Under the pieces are notes generated by a model that saw only the letters and a program-made list of their open reading frames with translations, was not told the DNA's origin and did no database searches. Below are positions 12,656 to 24,154 of a stretch of DNA of 64,000 nt, one piece after another. The first letter of the stretch is position 1. The number at the start of each line of letters is the position of its first letter. The stretch lies in NCBI RefSeq assembly GCF_000327385.1, contig NW_008709463.1, forward strand, positions 2,035,018 to 2,099,017, read 5' to 3'. Source of the DNA: Lottia gigantea (lineage: Eukaryota > Mollusca > Gastropoda > Lottiidae). The position numbers and the translations under genes are program-made.

Positions 12656-15232
12656 ATTGTGCTCAATTAATCAATTGTAGAGCGATATAGAAAATCACTG
12701 TTAAAATAGTGTTTAATACATCAATTGTAGAGCGATATAGAAAATCACTGTTAAAATAGTGTTTAATACATCAATTGTAGAGTAATATAGAAATATAACA
12801 GTTAAAATAGTGCTCATTCATCAGTTGTAGTGCAATATAGAAATACCACAGTTAAAATAGTGCTCGATACAGCATATGTAGAGCGATATAGAAATACCAC
12901 TGTTAAATATTGCTCAATACATTCATTGTAGAGCGATATAGAAATACAACGGTTAAAATGAGTGCTCGATACAGCATATGTAGAGCGATATAGAAATACC
13001 ACTGTTAAAATATTGCTCAATATATCAATTGTGTAGCGATATAGAAATACCACTGTTAGAATAGTGCTTAATACATCAATTGTAGAGTTATATAGAAGTA
13101 CCGCTGTTAAAATAACGCTCAATACATCAATTGTTGAGCGATATAGAAATACCACTATTAAAATAGTGCTCAATACATCAATTGTAGAGCGATATAGAAA
13201 TACCACTGTTAGAATAACGCTCAATACATCAATTGTAGAGCGATATAGAAATACCACTGTTAGAATAACGCTCAATACATCAATTGTAGAGCGATATAGA
13301 AATACCACTGTTAAAATAACGCTCAATACATCAATTGTAGAGCGATATAGAAATACCACTGTTAGAATAGTGCTCAATGTATCAATTGTATAGTAAAATA
13401 GAAATACCACTGTTAAAATAGTGCTCAATACATCAATTGTAGAGTGATATAGAAATACCACTGTTAAAATAGTGCTCAATACATCAATTGTAGAGTGATA
13501 TAGAAATACCTCTGTTAAAATAGTGCTCAATACATCAATTGTAGAGTGAAATAGAAATACCACTGTTAAAATGTTTCTCAATACATCAATTTTAGGGCGA
13601 TATAGAAATACCACTGTTAAAATAGTGCTCAATACATCAATTGTAGAGTGAAATAGAAATACCACTGTTAAAATAGAGCTCAATACATCAATTGTAGAGA
13701 AATATAGAAATACCACTGTTAAAATAGTGCTCAATACATTAATTGTAGAGTGATATAGAAATATCACTGTTAAAATAGTGCCCAATGTATCAATTGTATA
13801 GTAAAATAGAAATACCACTGTTAAAATAGTGCTCAATACATCAATTGTAGAGTGAAATAGAAATACCACTGTTAAAATAGTGCTCAATACATCAATTGTA
13901 GAGTAATATAGAAATACCACTGTTAAAATAGTGCTCAATACATTAATTGTAGAGTGATATAGAAATATCACTGTTAAAATAGTGCTCAATACATCAATTG
14001 TAGAGTAAAATAGAAATACCACTGTTAAAATAGTGCTCAATACATCAATTGTAGAGTGAAATAGAAATACCACTGTTAAAATAGTGCTCAATACATCAAT
14101 TGATGAGTGAAATAGAAATACCACTGTTAAAATAGTGCTCAATACATCAATTGTAGAGCGATATAGAAATACCACTGTTAAATTAGTGCTCAATACAATT
14201 ATAGAGTGATATAGAAATACCACTGTTAAAATAGTGCGCAATACATCAATTATAGAGCAATATAGAAATACCACTGTTAAAATAGAGCTCAATACATCAA
14301 TTGTAGAGTAATATAGAAATACCACTGTTAAAATAGTGCTCAATACATCAATTGTAGAGCAATATAGAAATACCACTGTTAAAATAGTGCTCAATACATC
14401 AATTGTAGAGTAATATAGAAATACCACTGTTAAAATAGTGCTCAATACATTAATTGTAGAGTGATATAGAAATATCACTGTTAAAATAGTGCCCAATGTA
14501 TCAATTGTATAGTAAAATAGAAATACCACTGTTAAAATAGTGCTCAATACATCAATTGTAGTGTGAAATAGAAATACCACTGTTAAAATAGTGCTCAATA
14601 CATCAATTGATGAGTGAAATAGAAATACCACTGTTAAAATAGTGCTCAATACATCAATTGTAGAGCGATATAGAAATACCACTGTTAAAATAGTGCTCAA
14701 TACAATTATAGAGTGATATAGAAATACCACTGTTACAATAGTGCCCAATGTATCAATTGTATAGTAAAATAGAAATACCACTGTTAAAATAGTGCTCAAT
14801 ACATCAATTGTACAGTGAAATAGAAATACCACTGTTAAATTATTTATCAATAAATCAATTTTAGGGCGATATGGAAATGCCACTGTTAAATAGTGCTCAA
14901 TACATCAATTGATGAGTGAAATAGAAATACCACTGTCATAATAGTGTCCGATATGTCAATTGTAGAACGATATAGAAATACCACTGTTAAAATAGTGCTC
15001 AATACATCAATTGATGAGTGAAATAGAAATACCACTGTCATAATAGTGTCCGATATGTCAATTGTAGAACGATATAGAAATACCACTGTTAAAATAGTGC
15101 TCAATACATCAATTGATGAGTGAAATAGAAATACCACTGTCATAATAGTGTCCGATATGTCAATTATAGAGCAATATAGAAATACCACTGTTAAAATAGT
15201 ACTCAATACATCAATAGCATGAAGCGATATAG
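12656..15232. repeat. large 51-bp minisatellite, about 50 units
   Basis: About fifty head-to-tail units of 51 bp, each with CAATACATCAATTGTAGAGC, then ATATAGAAATACCACTGTTA. Because the unit is 17 codons long and lacks stops on the minus strand, a spurious frame of 689 codons (12814-14883) runs through it and repeats a 17-residue block. The plus strand is also open over several units (13064-13393). Units differ in a patterned way (GTGAAATAG, GTAAAATAG and GCGATATAG forms), showing higher-order duplication. The last 300 bp hold three copies of a 102-bp double unit. I do not call a gene here. Confidence 0.95.
14892..15192. repeat. 102-bp higher-order repeat, three copies
   Basis: At the right end of the 51-bp array, a pair of diverged units (one with CAATTGATGAGTGAAATAG and GTCATAATAGTGTCC, the other with GTCAATTGTAGAACG) is repeated three times with almost no change. 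This shows recent amplification by dimers. Confidence 0.8.
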
Positions 15233-15234
15233 CA

Positions 15235-17090
15235 CGAATTATAGTTATTTCTGTTACATTGATTGTTACCATGACATTGTAATTTCAAAAAACATCCCCT
15301 ATGTTCCAACAAATATATAGTGTTTCAGAGGAAGTTAGTAATTGGCAAGAATGAAATGCTAATTTACGACAATTTTCTGCACCTGATTGGAGTATCAAAA
15401 TATAACACCATTCAGTGTTCTTATCCTGCACAGTTTCGTGTACATTTGGCCTCGATTTATTTCTTTAGATGAGAGAGCCTCAATGTATTTTTCTAGAGAG
15501 AACATTGTTGCACAATCTGTTACCCTTAGGTTATTTTGTCCCTTTTCTCTTGAATGGTGGTTCTCTATACTGAATATATCTAATTCAACATCCAAGTCTA
15601 TTGCTGTACAGCTAGTTAATGCCAAGCAAATTAACATTTTGCTTCCAAGAAAACCGGTACCGGCCTTATTTATATGTCTTGTATGCTACTAATCCCCTTG
15701 CCGATTGCTGAATATACTGATTTAAATATAACTATATTATGAATAGAATGATAACATTCATATATTCCTGAAGGTGGCTAGATAGAGAGATCTGCTAAGA
15801 ACTATTATTTTGTATGAATCAATTGTCAGACGTATAGTAACACTGACCTATATATCTGTTCTGATTTCATTGGAATGGCGTATGTTCATATAGCCATGTG
15901 AACTCACAAAAGGCGCGCCGATTTGACAATTCCAATGACAGAGCCATTAAACTGGACCATGTTTCGATTTGCATTTTCCGAGAGATATCCAATTTGCACC
16001 GACGTCGAATAGATAGGAATGACAAATAAACCAAATTAGCCATACGGACTCTAGAAGTCACACCTTGCCGATTTAGCTAGCGCAAGGCATTGTATCAAAA
16101 TTTCCTTAAAACGCTGGTATACGCTGAACAATTTCTGTATCCCTTTTTAATTTTGTGGCGTACAGATAGCGTATTCACAACGAATTGCGCGTATACATAA
16201 CGTAGTATAAACTTATATAGAACGTTATGATAACTTATACTAATAATACTTATAATTCATACTAATATAACGATTGTGATATACCAGATGCTATCACACC
16301 ATGACGATTTGGCTAGAGCACGCGAATACGTCTACATAAGTTATGGATAGGTTTTGTTTAGTTTGAAAGCACGTTTAAGCACCCTGGTATACGTCGAAGT
16401 ACGGTAAAATTTTGTGCATGACCCATACATCTCGCATACGTGGAATGTAAGAACCAATGCTAAACTGAACTTGGACAACCACAGAACTTACTAAACGCGT
16501 GCCAAACTTACAGCTACCGTATAACATAAATATCATTATACGTTAATTGTAAAGAAAAACACGGATATATAATGGAAATATGTCCGACATATAGGTCCAA
16601 AGTATACCAGCATACATCGAAAAGTTAGTGCAAGTAAAATGTTTATTCGTTCTCCTCTTACTACGATGTATACACAGGGTGGTTAAAAGTTGATCAGCTT
16701 ATACGAAACTTGCTCATTATGTATTCGACGTACGACCGCGTACAAATTATTTATACGCTGGGTATACGCTTGCCTTAATCGTCAATGTGTTACAGGTCCA
16801 TAACATAAGCCATTACTAGCACATATACGACAACCGCGGACAATGACGCCAGGTTATAAATACATAATATAACATTTGAGACTTGGATGTATTTTGTAGT
16901 CAGTAAGAAGACTAATCTGATTATTATTCATGGGAAATTAAGTGATAAGTTAGGCTTGTATACGTCAGAATATCGTATTGTCCCTGTCTTATTTTCTATA
17001 AACATTATTATATTATACATAGCTTCTAGACCATAATCATATTCTTTCTGTCTGACATCAACTAGGTCACACTTACAGGCATCCTCACAA
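15235..17090. other. intergenic with a degenerate ~235-bp duplication
   Basis: The blocks at about 16062-16160 and 16297-16420 share CACACC.TG.CGATTT.GCTAG and CTGGTATACG.CGAA, so they look like two decayed copies of one unit. An inverted trace (GTATACCAGCATAC) lies near 16610. The stretch is unusually rich in TATACG and CGTATA words. Frames at 15387-15692 and 15395-15637 are open on opposite strands at the same place and have no recognisable domain; I leave them uncalled. Confidence 0.4.
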
Positions 17091-17103
17091 TGTCAAGCTA
17101 TTA

Positions 17104-17353
17104 AGAACTTCGTACTTTTAACCTTAAATGCAACCTTTCTTGTATCATGGAATGCAGTGATTTGATTGGATTGTACGCCTGCCAATACAGTCAAACAGAA
17201 AGACTGTAAATATTATGGATTTGTGTTCACAAATTTCTGTCAAGGCCTCTGATTGGCTGTATTCGCTAACGCACAACCCCATCAAATCGTCTCATTTACA
17301 AACTTCTATGATATGAGAAAGGTGACTATTTCAGGTGTAAGTACGAAGTAACC
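17104..17353. mobile_element. foldback element, GACTGCAATAGCC family
   Basis: The ends ACTTCGTACTTTTAACCTTA and (inverted) TAAGTACGAAGT flank a family core with GGAATGCAGTGATTTGATTG and GCCAATACAG. It is a diverged relative of the copies at 7128, 56318 and 58257. Confidence 0.55.
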
Positions 17354-17389
17354 TTGACATTGTAAAGATAACTTACAGGAAATCTCAAA

Positions 17390-17545
17390 TCTTCTTGATA
17401 TCAATTAGGTTACATCTACAGGTAATCTTAAGTTTTGTTCTGACATCAATTAGGTTACACCTACAGGTAATCTTAAGTTTTGTTCTGACATCAATTAAGT
17501 CACACCTACAGGAAATCTAATGTTTTATTCTAACATCAACAGTTT
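17390..17545. repeat. 45-bp tandem repeat, about 3.5 units
   Basis: Units contain GGTTACACCTACAGG, TAATCTTAAGTTTTG and TTCTGACATCAATTA. The two central copies are nearly identical and the outer ones are diverged. A single related word, CATCAACTAGGTCACACTTA, occurs near 17057, outside the array. Confidence 0.8.
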
Positions 17546-17559
17546 GGAGGCAAACTTTT

Positions 17560-18390
17560 CTTTTAATAATTGTTTGACGATGGCTGTCTTTATTATCACA
17601 GGATAGAAGATAGCTAAAAGAAGAACTCATACTGAGTTTTAAATCTTAAACAATTTCAGCCCACATCACACTTCCCCCGGTCGTAGATCGTTGGCCTTGA
17701 TTGTATACACCTCTCCGCCCCCAGATAAAACTATTTGTTCATATTTTAACAGATTCTACGCCCAAAATTCTTCTCTTTTTTATATAGAAACTGTGTATAA
17801 AATCAACAGGCAATTGCAAATAGTTAATCTAATTATTAAGCTATAAAAGAAATGTATGATAAGATACGCTATGGTTATTAAATAACGTATCTAATTTGAT
17901 TTATAAACAATCATTATATGAGGTAAAAACACTCTTCACACAACTCCTAGAGTTCATCACTGGCTGACAGGCATGGCGTAGCTCCATAAATATTACCAAT
18001 TAAACTTCAGTTGTTAGTGCTAATTGAGAAGTTGTGATATTATCGATAGAAACATGCAATTTATATGTATGAGGGGGTATCAGATGGGACCGTCGAAATG
18101 TATAAAAGTGTATGAAGAGTCTTCTAAAAGGTTTATAAACCAGGTCCTCGTTCAATTTTGTGTGAAGTATGGTCGCCATGCAATATCTTATGATTTTTTT
18201 TATTCATATAGAAGCGCGTGGTATCCTCTCAACTACCATAGGCAAACTTCAACTGATCAAATGAATTGTATGTACAGTCGACAGAGGTCCGAATCCACTG
18301 TTGATGTTTTAAATAAATATAATTTGAAACTTTGTAAGCGGTCTGAACAGTACCCCATGTGATGTTTACAGGTCACCGTACATAACTGTA
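17560..18390. other. intergenic, no supported feature
   Basis: An open frame of 112 codons (18024-18362) has no splice signals, no start context and no domain that I recognise, so it is left uncalled. Nothing else is seen. Confidence 0.4.
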
Positions 18391-18394
18391 GAAC

Positions 18395-18540
18395 CATTGG
18401 CGCAGGCCAGGTTTATGTCCGAGGGGGACCAATCTCAAATTAACCGAATTTCTCACCTAGTTATGACTTGCTTTTGGGGCTGCGAAGGGGGGCGGCTGCC
18501 CACTCTATCCCCCCACCCCTTGGCTCCGCCGCTGTGTAGA
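18395..18540. mobile_element. hAT-like MITE, GC-rich
   Basis: The left end reads CCATTGGCGCAGGCC and the right end CCTTGGCTCCGCCGCTGTG, which match as imperfect inverted repeats. The interior is G/C-homopolymer rich, in contrast with its AT-rich surroundings. Another end of the same type (CCATTGGCGTTGGCC) lies near 19172. Confidence 0.55.
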
Positions 18541-18544
18541 ACGT

Positions 18545-20325
18545 TTAGTTAGTTTTGATTTGCCCAATAGAATGCTGAAAAGTAGGACTTTAAACAACAT
18601 CCCGTTCATTTATTTCTATTTGCCATAATTATAAAGATGACATACTGTGATATAAGTTGCTGTATAATGAGATAGGTCAATATGTTGCATCTTGAAAATC
18701 GTTGAGAATAAAATAACCCGATTAAAAAGATATTCAAGCCAAATACTGTAAAACCCATTTTCTACTTCTCAATTTTCTCAAATCAAAGCTATGATTATTG
18801 GGTTATTTATGATAGCTATTATTCTATATTTTAGATCGAACACAGAAAAGATTTAAAGATGGGTAAAGTCACGCTTCTTGCAATCCACGGGTTCTTCTAC
18901 AAATAACTTAAGTAATAACTATTCGAAGAGCAAAACGAGTCCAAAGTAACAGTTTGCAAAGACATAGGTAGCAGCAAATGAACTTGTATATTAATTATGA
19001 TAGGGAAATGTTTAAATATAAAAAGTGTTATTACACTCAAAACCGGCATTTCACGGTGGTCCGACGGCCTGTCGGTTAAGAGGGGTTTCACTGTAGGTGA
19101 AATCTTTACCACAATAACGTGGCGTGACGGCTTGCCAGGCAGAGCACGCTTAGGCTTTCATAACATCTGATAACCATTGGCGTTGGCCTAGCAGGGCCAT
19201 CCTCCCTTCCCCTTTTTTGTTTCGAAACGCATGTTCACCCTTCAACCTTTTTTGGTTATTGCACATTCCGCTTAGTTTTTTGTGTCTGTTTCCTTCGTAA
19301 CGTCATAAATAAGAAGATTTATTTATATGACTGTTATAATTAATGGAATCTCGAGAGATGCAGTCGTCTAAATATCACGTTCATTAGTTGGAAGAACTCC
19401 ATTTCAGCTTCCCATGTCACTAACCAGAATTCTAATCCGCTGTCCAGTTCTCCTTCTATTGATAAAAACGCAATGGCCATTAGAATAAACCTATGAATAG
19501 TTTAAATATAGCACTATTGGACAAAGCGAACCCGACTACCGCTTCTCTTTAATATCATAAAAATAAAAAGTGCACGTTGATATAATAATACGAGATATAG
19601 CAGCTATACACACCAAGCCTTATTGATTTCTACATTATGTTTGTCATTAGTTTTCATTTCAAATTATAACACAGCTTAGGTAGAACTGGCGTCTGAAATT
19701 TTTTCCATTATTTTTCTTTATCACGATGTTTCTTAAGATTATTTTGTATATGTTGGTATTCTTTGTTTTCTTTTACATTGTTATACAATATTCTTCTTCA
19801 TGTGATTGGATGACATAATTATTTTGGAATTAATTTGCTCTTCCTTCTATTGTATATACACATTAAGCCTTTTGCTATGATATAAAATCGTTTGCATTAA
19901 CTCACACCAATAAGGAACAAACGGTCAATTTGTTCTCTTTGCTGATTGCTAGAGTTTCTGTTGACTTAACCTTCGTTTAACAAGTTCCCATTGGAATTGT
20001 CAATCGGTAGTCAAAGACCAATACTAAAACAAAGACACACGTAAGTGTTATCTCTTTGATTCCTATAATTATGCTAAATATCTCTCCTTTCCTAATCAAG
20101 AGGTGTTTATTCCGCTGTTGCAGAGAGTTAGTTATAAAGAGGGTCTCTAAACTTTTTATGTGTATCGGGAACATGATTCAAATTTTCATTCAGACGTCTG
20201 TGGTTTTTGTAACTAAAATTAAGCTTTTTTAAGACGTAGAGATTACAATTATATTCTTAGCAGTTTTTGGCCCGATACATATAAAAAAAGAGCTAGAAAA
20301 CGTCATTAAACCTGAAAAATAAAAT
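18545..20325. other. intergenic with a pogo-like end
   Basis: A right-hand pogo-type end, GGGGTTTCACTG followed by TA, stops at 19093. A lone hAT-like end lies near 19172. A fragment at about 18575-18610 resembles the SINE body. No gene is supported. Confidence 0.45.
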
Positions 20326-20329
20326 TGAG

Positions 20330-20535
20330 TTTTAAAGTCCTACTTTTCTTCACCTCATGGGCTAATGAAGACTGACAACGCCATGCAGTGTGCAATGAGG
20401 GAAATTTACCAGGACAGCAGCGCTGGCCTACTTATCCGAAGTTATTATCTCAACCTATGTCGGGATGGAACCCTGGACCTTCAGGTTAGTGAGCAAGCGT
20501 TTAACTCACTGAGCCACCAGAAGGAAGATGAATCC
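20330..20535 (-). mobile_element. tRNA-derived SINE
   Basis: Read on the minus strand, the element starts with a tRNA-like head. The A-box-like TGGCTCAGTGAG (about 20510-20521) and B-box-like GGGTTCCATCCC (about 20461-20472) have normal tRNA spacing. The body contains GTCCTGGTAAATTTCCCTC and CATTAGCCCATGAGG and ends AAAAGTAGGACTTTAAAAC. Body copies without a clear head occur at 57105-57230, 42335-42460 and 44235-44310. It would be transcribed by RNA polymerase III and has no coding capacity. Confidence 0.7.
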
Positions 20536-20539
20536 TTAA

Positions 20540-22840
20540 AATCGTTGTTTCTGTGACATAGTTTACTGTTAGTGATGTAATCTTGTTACTGGACGGGGAA
20601 TTATATAAATATCCATTAAATACAAGGAGACATCTTGAATTAGCTATATATAGCCAGGAATAAGTTGTAAAGGCGGAAGACATTATCTTCAGTGTGATCT
20701 AATAATAAGACCAGAGGAAACTTAGGGTTAATCAGCGCTAGAACTCTGATGACCTTAATCAGGGGAAGGTAATAAAATTACTTGGTTTATCGCTCTTGTT
20801 CACGATGTATTTACAGTGTCTTATTGGTCTAAATATTTGTAGTAGGCTACTTTACGCCCAAAGTAAGAGACTAAGATAATCATAGCTATGTCGATTACAA
20901 CTTCATGTTTGATCAGATACTTGAAGTAAGCAATGGAGTTTCACAATGATGGCGCTGTTTGATATTCGAGAAATGTATTTGGTGAAATGTTAAGCAACAT
21001 TTGTTGGGCATGATTTGTATTTGAAGAATTGTTACCGAAGAAATGTAAAGAGACACTTGCGTTTTTGACACATTACGTGTGTATCCATAATTATTCACCT
21101 TTGAAAGTTAAAAATTAGACTCGAATTTTAGTAAGACTATGCCATATATAGAAAACACATATTTAGGAATATACAGTGAAATTTCCAGTTCGAGGTATAT
21201 TTGAAGGGATTATGCGATTTTCGTGCCTTTTAGTACTTCTTAAGACTAATAAAGCACAATAAAGACCAAAATCAATCCCCGAAACCGCCGACTGTTCCCC
21301 TTTAAAAACAAATCCCCGGAGAGTGTCCTCAACTCACTGAAGTCCAAGGTCCCCAACTCATGTAGTTCGGCCACTGGATTGCATTTAAAGAACAAGTTGA
21401 TTATCGTCGGATTTTCATTTTGGAAATACATCTCTGTGAGTGGAATAGAGCTCTCGATAAATAAAGTTAGTACTTAAGGGACTATTTCGCCTGTAAGTGT
21501 TAAACTAGGGGTGTTACTATCCTCATAATGGGTATACATAGACTGATCATAATGTTCTCATAACAATAACAGGTTCACCACGTCACCTATTGAATCAGAT
21601 TGGCTGGTCACAATGGGAAGGCATGTCGTTAATGTACATCTGTCGTGTACTAAATTAATCCTTAGGGCAAATTCACAACACTGCATTTCTGTACCGTCAG
21701 TTAATATTTGAAATCCAAATAAAGGTACATGTATTAGAGAATGGAATAAAACATATTGTTGATCGTCTCCGAAATTATTACACACTACCGTGTTTAACGT
21801 AAGCAGTTAAACCTCGTATTAGGGACCGCGGTAATACATATTCATGATATCACGTATCTACCATTTCTGTTTTTGTTTTGATGTTCTGAACCTGCTCATT
21901 ACTAGTGATTAATATGAGAATATAGGGAATATGGGCAACCCGTCATTTCGAGTGATTAAAGCTCTGGTATCATCTATTTTTAAATAAGGGAAGGTGTTCT
22001 AACACAGATATTAGTTTCAATTCGTAACAATTAAAGAGTATTTTTATACAATATGAATTGGGATTCGACACCTCCCCCATATACATTCTTCAGACAAGTT
22101 TTATTTAAATTGATATATTTCAAGAGTTGTATACGTTAATCAGATGGAAATTGATGCTATATTCAGTCCAATCATTCCATATATAACTTTCGAGTGACGA
22201 ATCATTCACGTGTGTTCTGCTATAAATGAGCGTTGAAATTTTCATTTGACACATAGACTAATTATAACTGGGGTCAAACACACACGTATTCGAGATTAAA
22301 AATAACAGTATTCTAACTTTAATATTTCCATTTTGACATCCGTATTAAACCAATGTTTAATATACCGAGGTGATTGCCTCGTCTTTACACTCAGACTTTT
22401 TTTTACTCTTCTATAATACATCCCATCGATTTGAATGGCGAATCGGAAAACCTTTCCACTCTTGTCGGTTTCTATTACTTTAACAAGATGAATTAGTCTT
22501 GAGCTGCTTCTCTCGAAAGGTTACATGTAGTTTATTTTAATGAAAGGAGCTTGGCGGATATCGAAAAGCTTGTTTGTTATATTTGAAAGGATGTCGATGA
22601 GGAAATTGATTCAAAAGTTGTCTGTTATATCCAGTGAATCAAGTATAGATACTGCATGCTTATCTCTTGTGGAGCATCATCAAGTTGATTGCACACATTA
22701 CATGTATATGCATAATTATAACCCAAACTATTCCTTGTATACATATAAACCATTGTTTTCCTAATTGCAATAATTTTGACTGTCAATTTATTTATATGTC
22801 AATTTCATGATCTTAATATTGGTCTTGAACGGTTTTTCAC
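20540..22840. other. intergenic with element remnants
   Basis: The stretch 21135-21305 matches the right half of the AGGGACA/TTAA element family (CCATATATAGAAAA, GCGATTTTCGT, then CCCCTTTAAA). A possible pogo-type end, CAGTTAAACCTCG, lies at about 21806. No gene is supported; the frames are under 76 codons. Confidence 0.45.
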
Positions 22841-22843
22841 CGT

Positions 22844-23720
22844 TGTGATATGAATAATAATTTTGATAGGTAAATGTCAGTTTTTTCCTTGTGATATGAA
22901 TAATAGTTTTGATAGGTATATGTCAGTTTCCTCCTTTGTTATTTGAATAATAGTTTTGATAGGTATATGTCAATTTTCTCCTTGTTATTTGAATAATAGT
23001 TTTGATGGTATATGTCAGTTTTCTCCTTGTGATATGAATAATAGTTTTGATAGGTATATGTCAGTTTTCTCCTTGTGATCTGAATAATAGTTTTAATAGG
23101 TATATGTCAGTTTTCTTCTTGTGATATGAATAATAGTTTTAATAGGTATATGTCAGTTTTCTCCTTGTGATATGAATAATAGTTTTGATAGGTATATGTC
23201 AATTTTCTCCTTGTTATTTGAATAATAATTTTGATAGGTATATGTCAGTTTTCTCCTTATGATATGAATAATAGTTTTAATAGGTATATGTCAATTTTCT
23301 CTTGTCATTTGAATAATAGTTTTGATATGTATATCTCAGTTTTCCCCTTGTGATTTGAATAATCGTTTTGATAGGTATATATCAATTTTCTCCTTGTGAT
23401 TTGAATAATAGTTTTGATAGGTATATGTCAGTTTTCCCCTTGTTATTTAAATAATAGTTTTGATAGGAATATATCAATTTTCTCCTTGTGATCTGAATAA
23501 TAGTTTTGATAGGAATATATCAATTTTCTCCTTATGATCTGAATAATAGTTTTGATAGGTATATGCCAGTTTTCTCCTTATGATCTGAATAATAGATTTG
23601 ATAGGTATATGCCAGTTTTCTCCTTATGATCTGAATAATAGATTTGATAGGTATATATCAGTTTTCTCCTTATGATCTGAATAATAGATTTGATAGGTAA
23701 ATATCAGTTTTCTCCTTGTG
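22844..23720. repeat. 46-bp minisatellite, about 19 units
   Basis: Units of about 46 bp contain TGAATAATAGTTTTGATAGG, then TATATGTCAGTTTTCTCCTT. Variants such as GATCTGAATAATAGATTTG cluster toward the right, showing local amplification. The array is interrupted at 23720 by about 255 bp of non-repeat sequence and resumes at 23975. Confidence 0.95.
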
Positions 23721-23985
23721 ACTATTATGTGTAGTGACGATTATTTAATAGGACTTCGTGATAAAACATTAGGACTATATCCTACATCATTGCAGCAATC
23801 CAGTGATCTAGCTTCTTCTTCATCATTTAACTTATCTTCTTCTTCTACAGCAGTTGGTTCATCTTCATTTTATAATTCTAAAAATAGTCATGTCACGAAT
23901 GTGGTAGATAAAATTGAAAATTGAAGCAGGACCAGTGGAGTGGTTTGTCCCTACTAAACGAGGTGGTCGATTTATATGTTATGTT
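23718..23985 (+). pseudogene. gene-like insert in minisatellite, possible FLYWCH fragment
   Basis: A non-repeat block sits inside the 46-bp array. Its first frame (23718-23924) encodes a Ser-rich stretch ending NVVDKIEN and a stop. Directly after, in another frame, lies EAGPVEWFVPTKRGGRFICY before TAA. The words AAATTGAA are duplicated at the junction, so a small duplication may have shifted one original frame. The TKRGGR part resembles the start of FLYWCH zinc-finger domains, which are common in invertebrate and transposon-derived proteins, but the diagnostic Cys/His part is absent. It is probably a broken gene or retrocopy fragment captured by the array. The family assignment is weak. Confidence 0.35.
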
Positions 23986-24150
23986 AAATAATAGTTTTAA
24001 TAGGTATATATCAGTTTTCGCATTGTGATCTAAATAATGGTTTTGATAGGTTAATTCCAGTTTTCCATTTGTGATAGGTGTACGTCAGTTTTCTTCATGT
24101 GATTTGAATAATAGTTTTGATTGGTATATGTCAATTTTCTCCCTGTAATT
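23975..24150. repeat. 46-bp minisatellite, distal degenerate units
   Basis: Three to four decayed units of the same 46-bp repeat (AATAATAGTTTTAATAGGTA, TATCAGTTTTCG) continue after the insert. Some are shortened to about 30 bp. Confidence 0.8.
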
Positions 24151-24154
24151 TAGA

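Noticed and set aside
12814-14883. A 689-codon frame on the minus strand
   Set aside because: It is the translation of a 51-bp tandem repeat whose period is a multiple of three. The other strand is open over several units too, and the array continues past both ends of the frame.
15387-15692. Overlapping open frames on both strands
   Set aside because: No start context, splice sites or recognisable domain; openness on both strands of a short AT-rich stretch is not informative.
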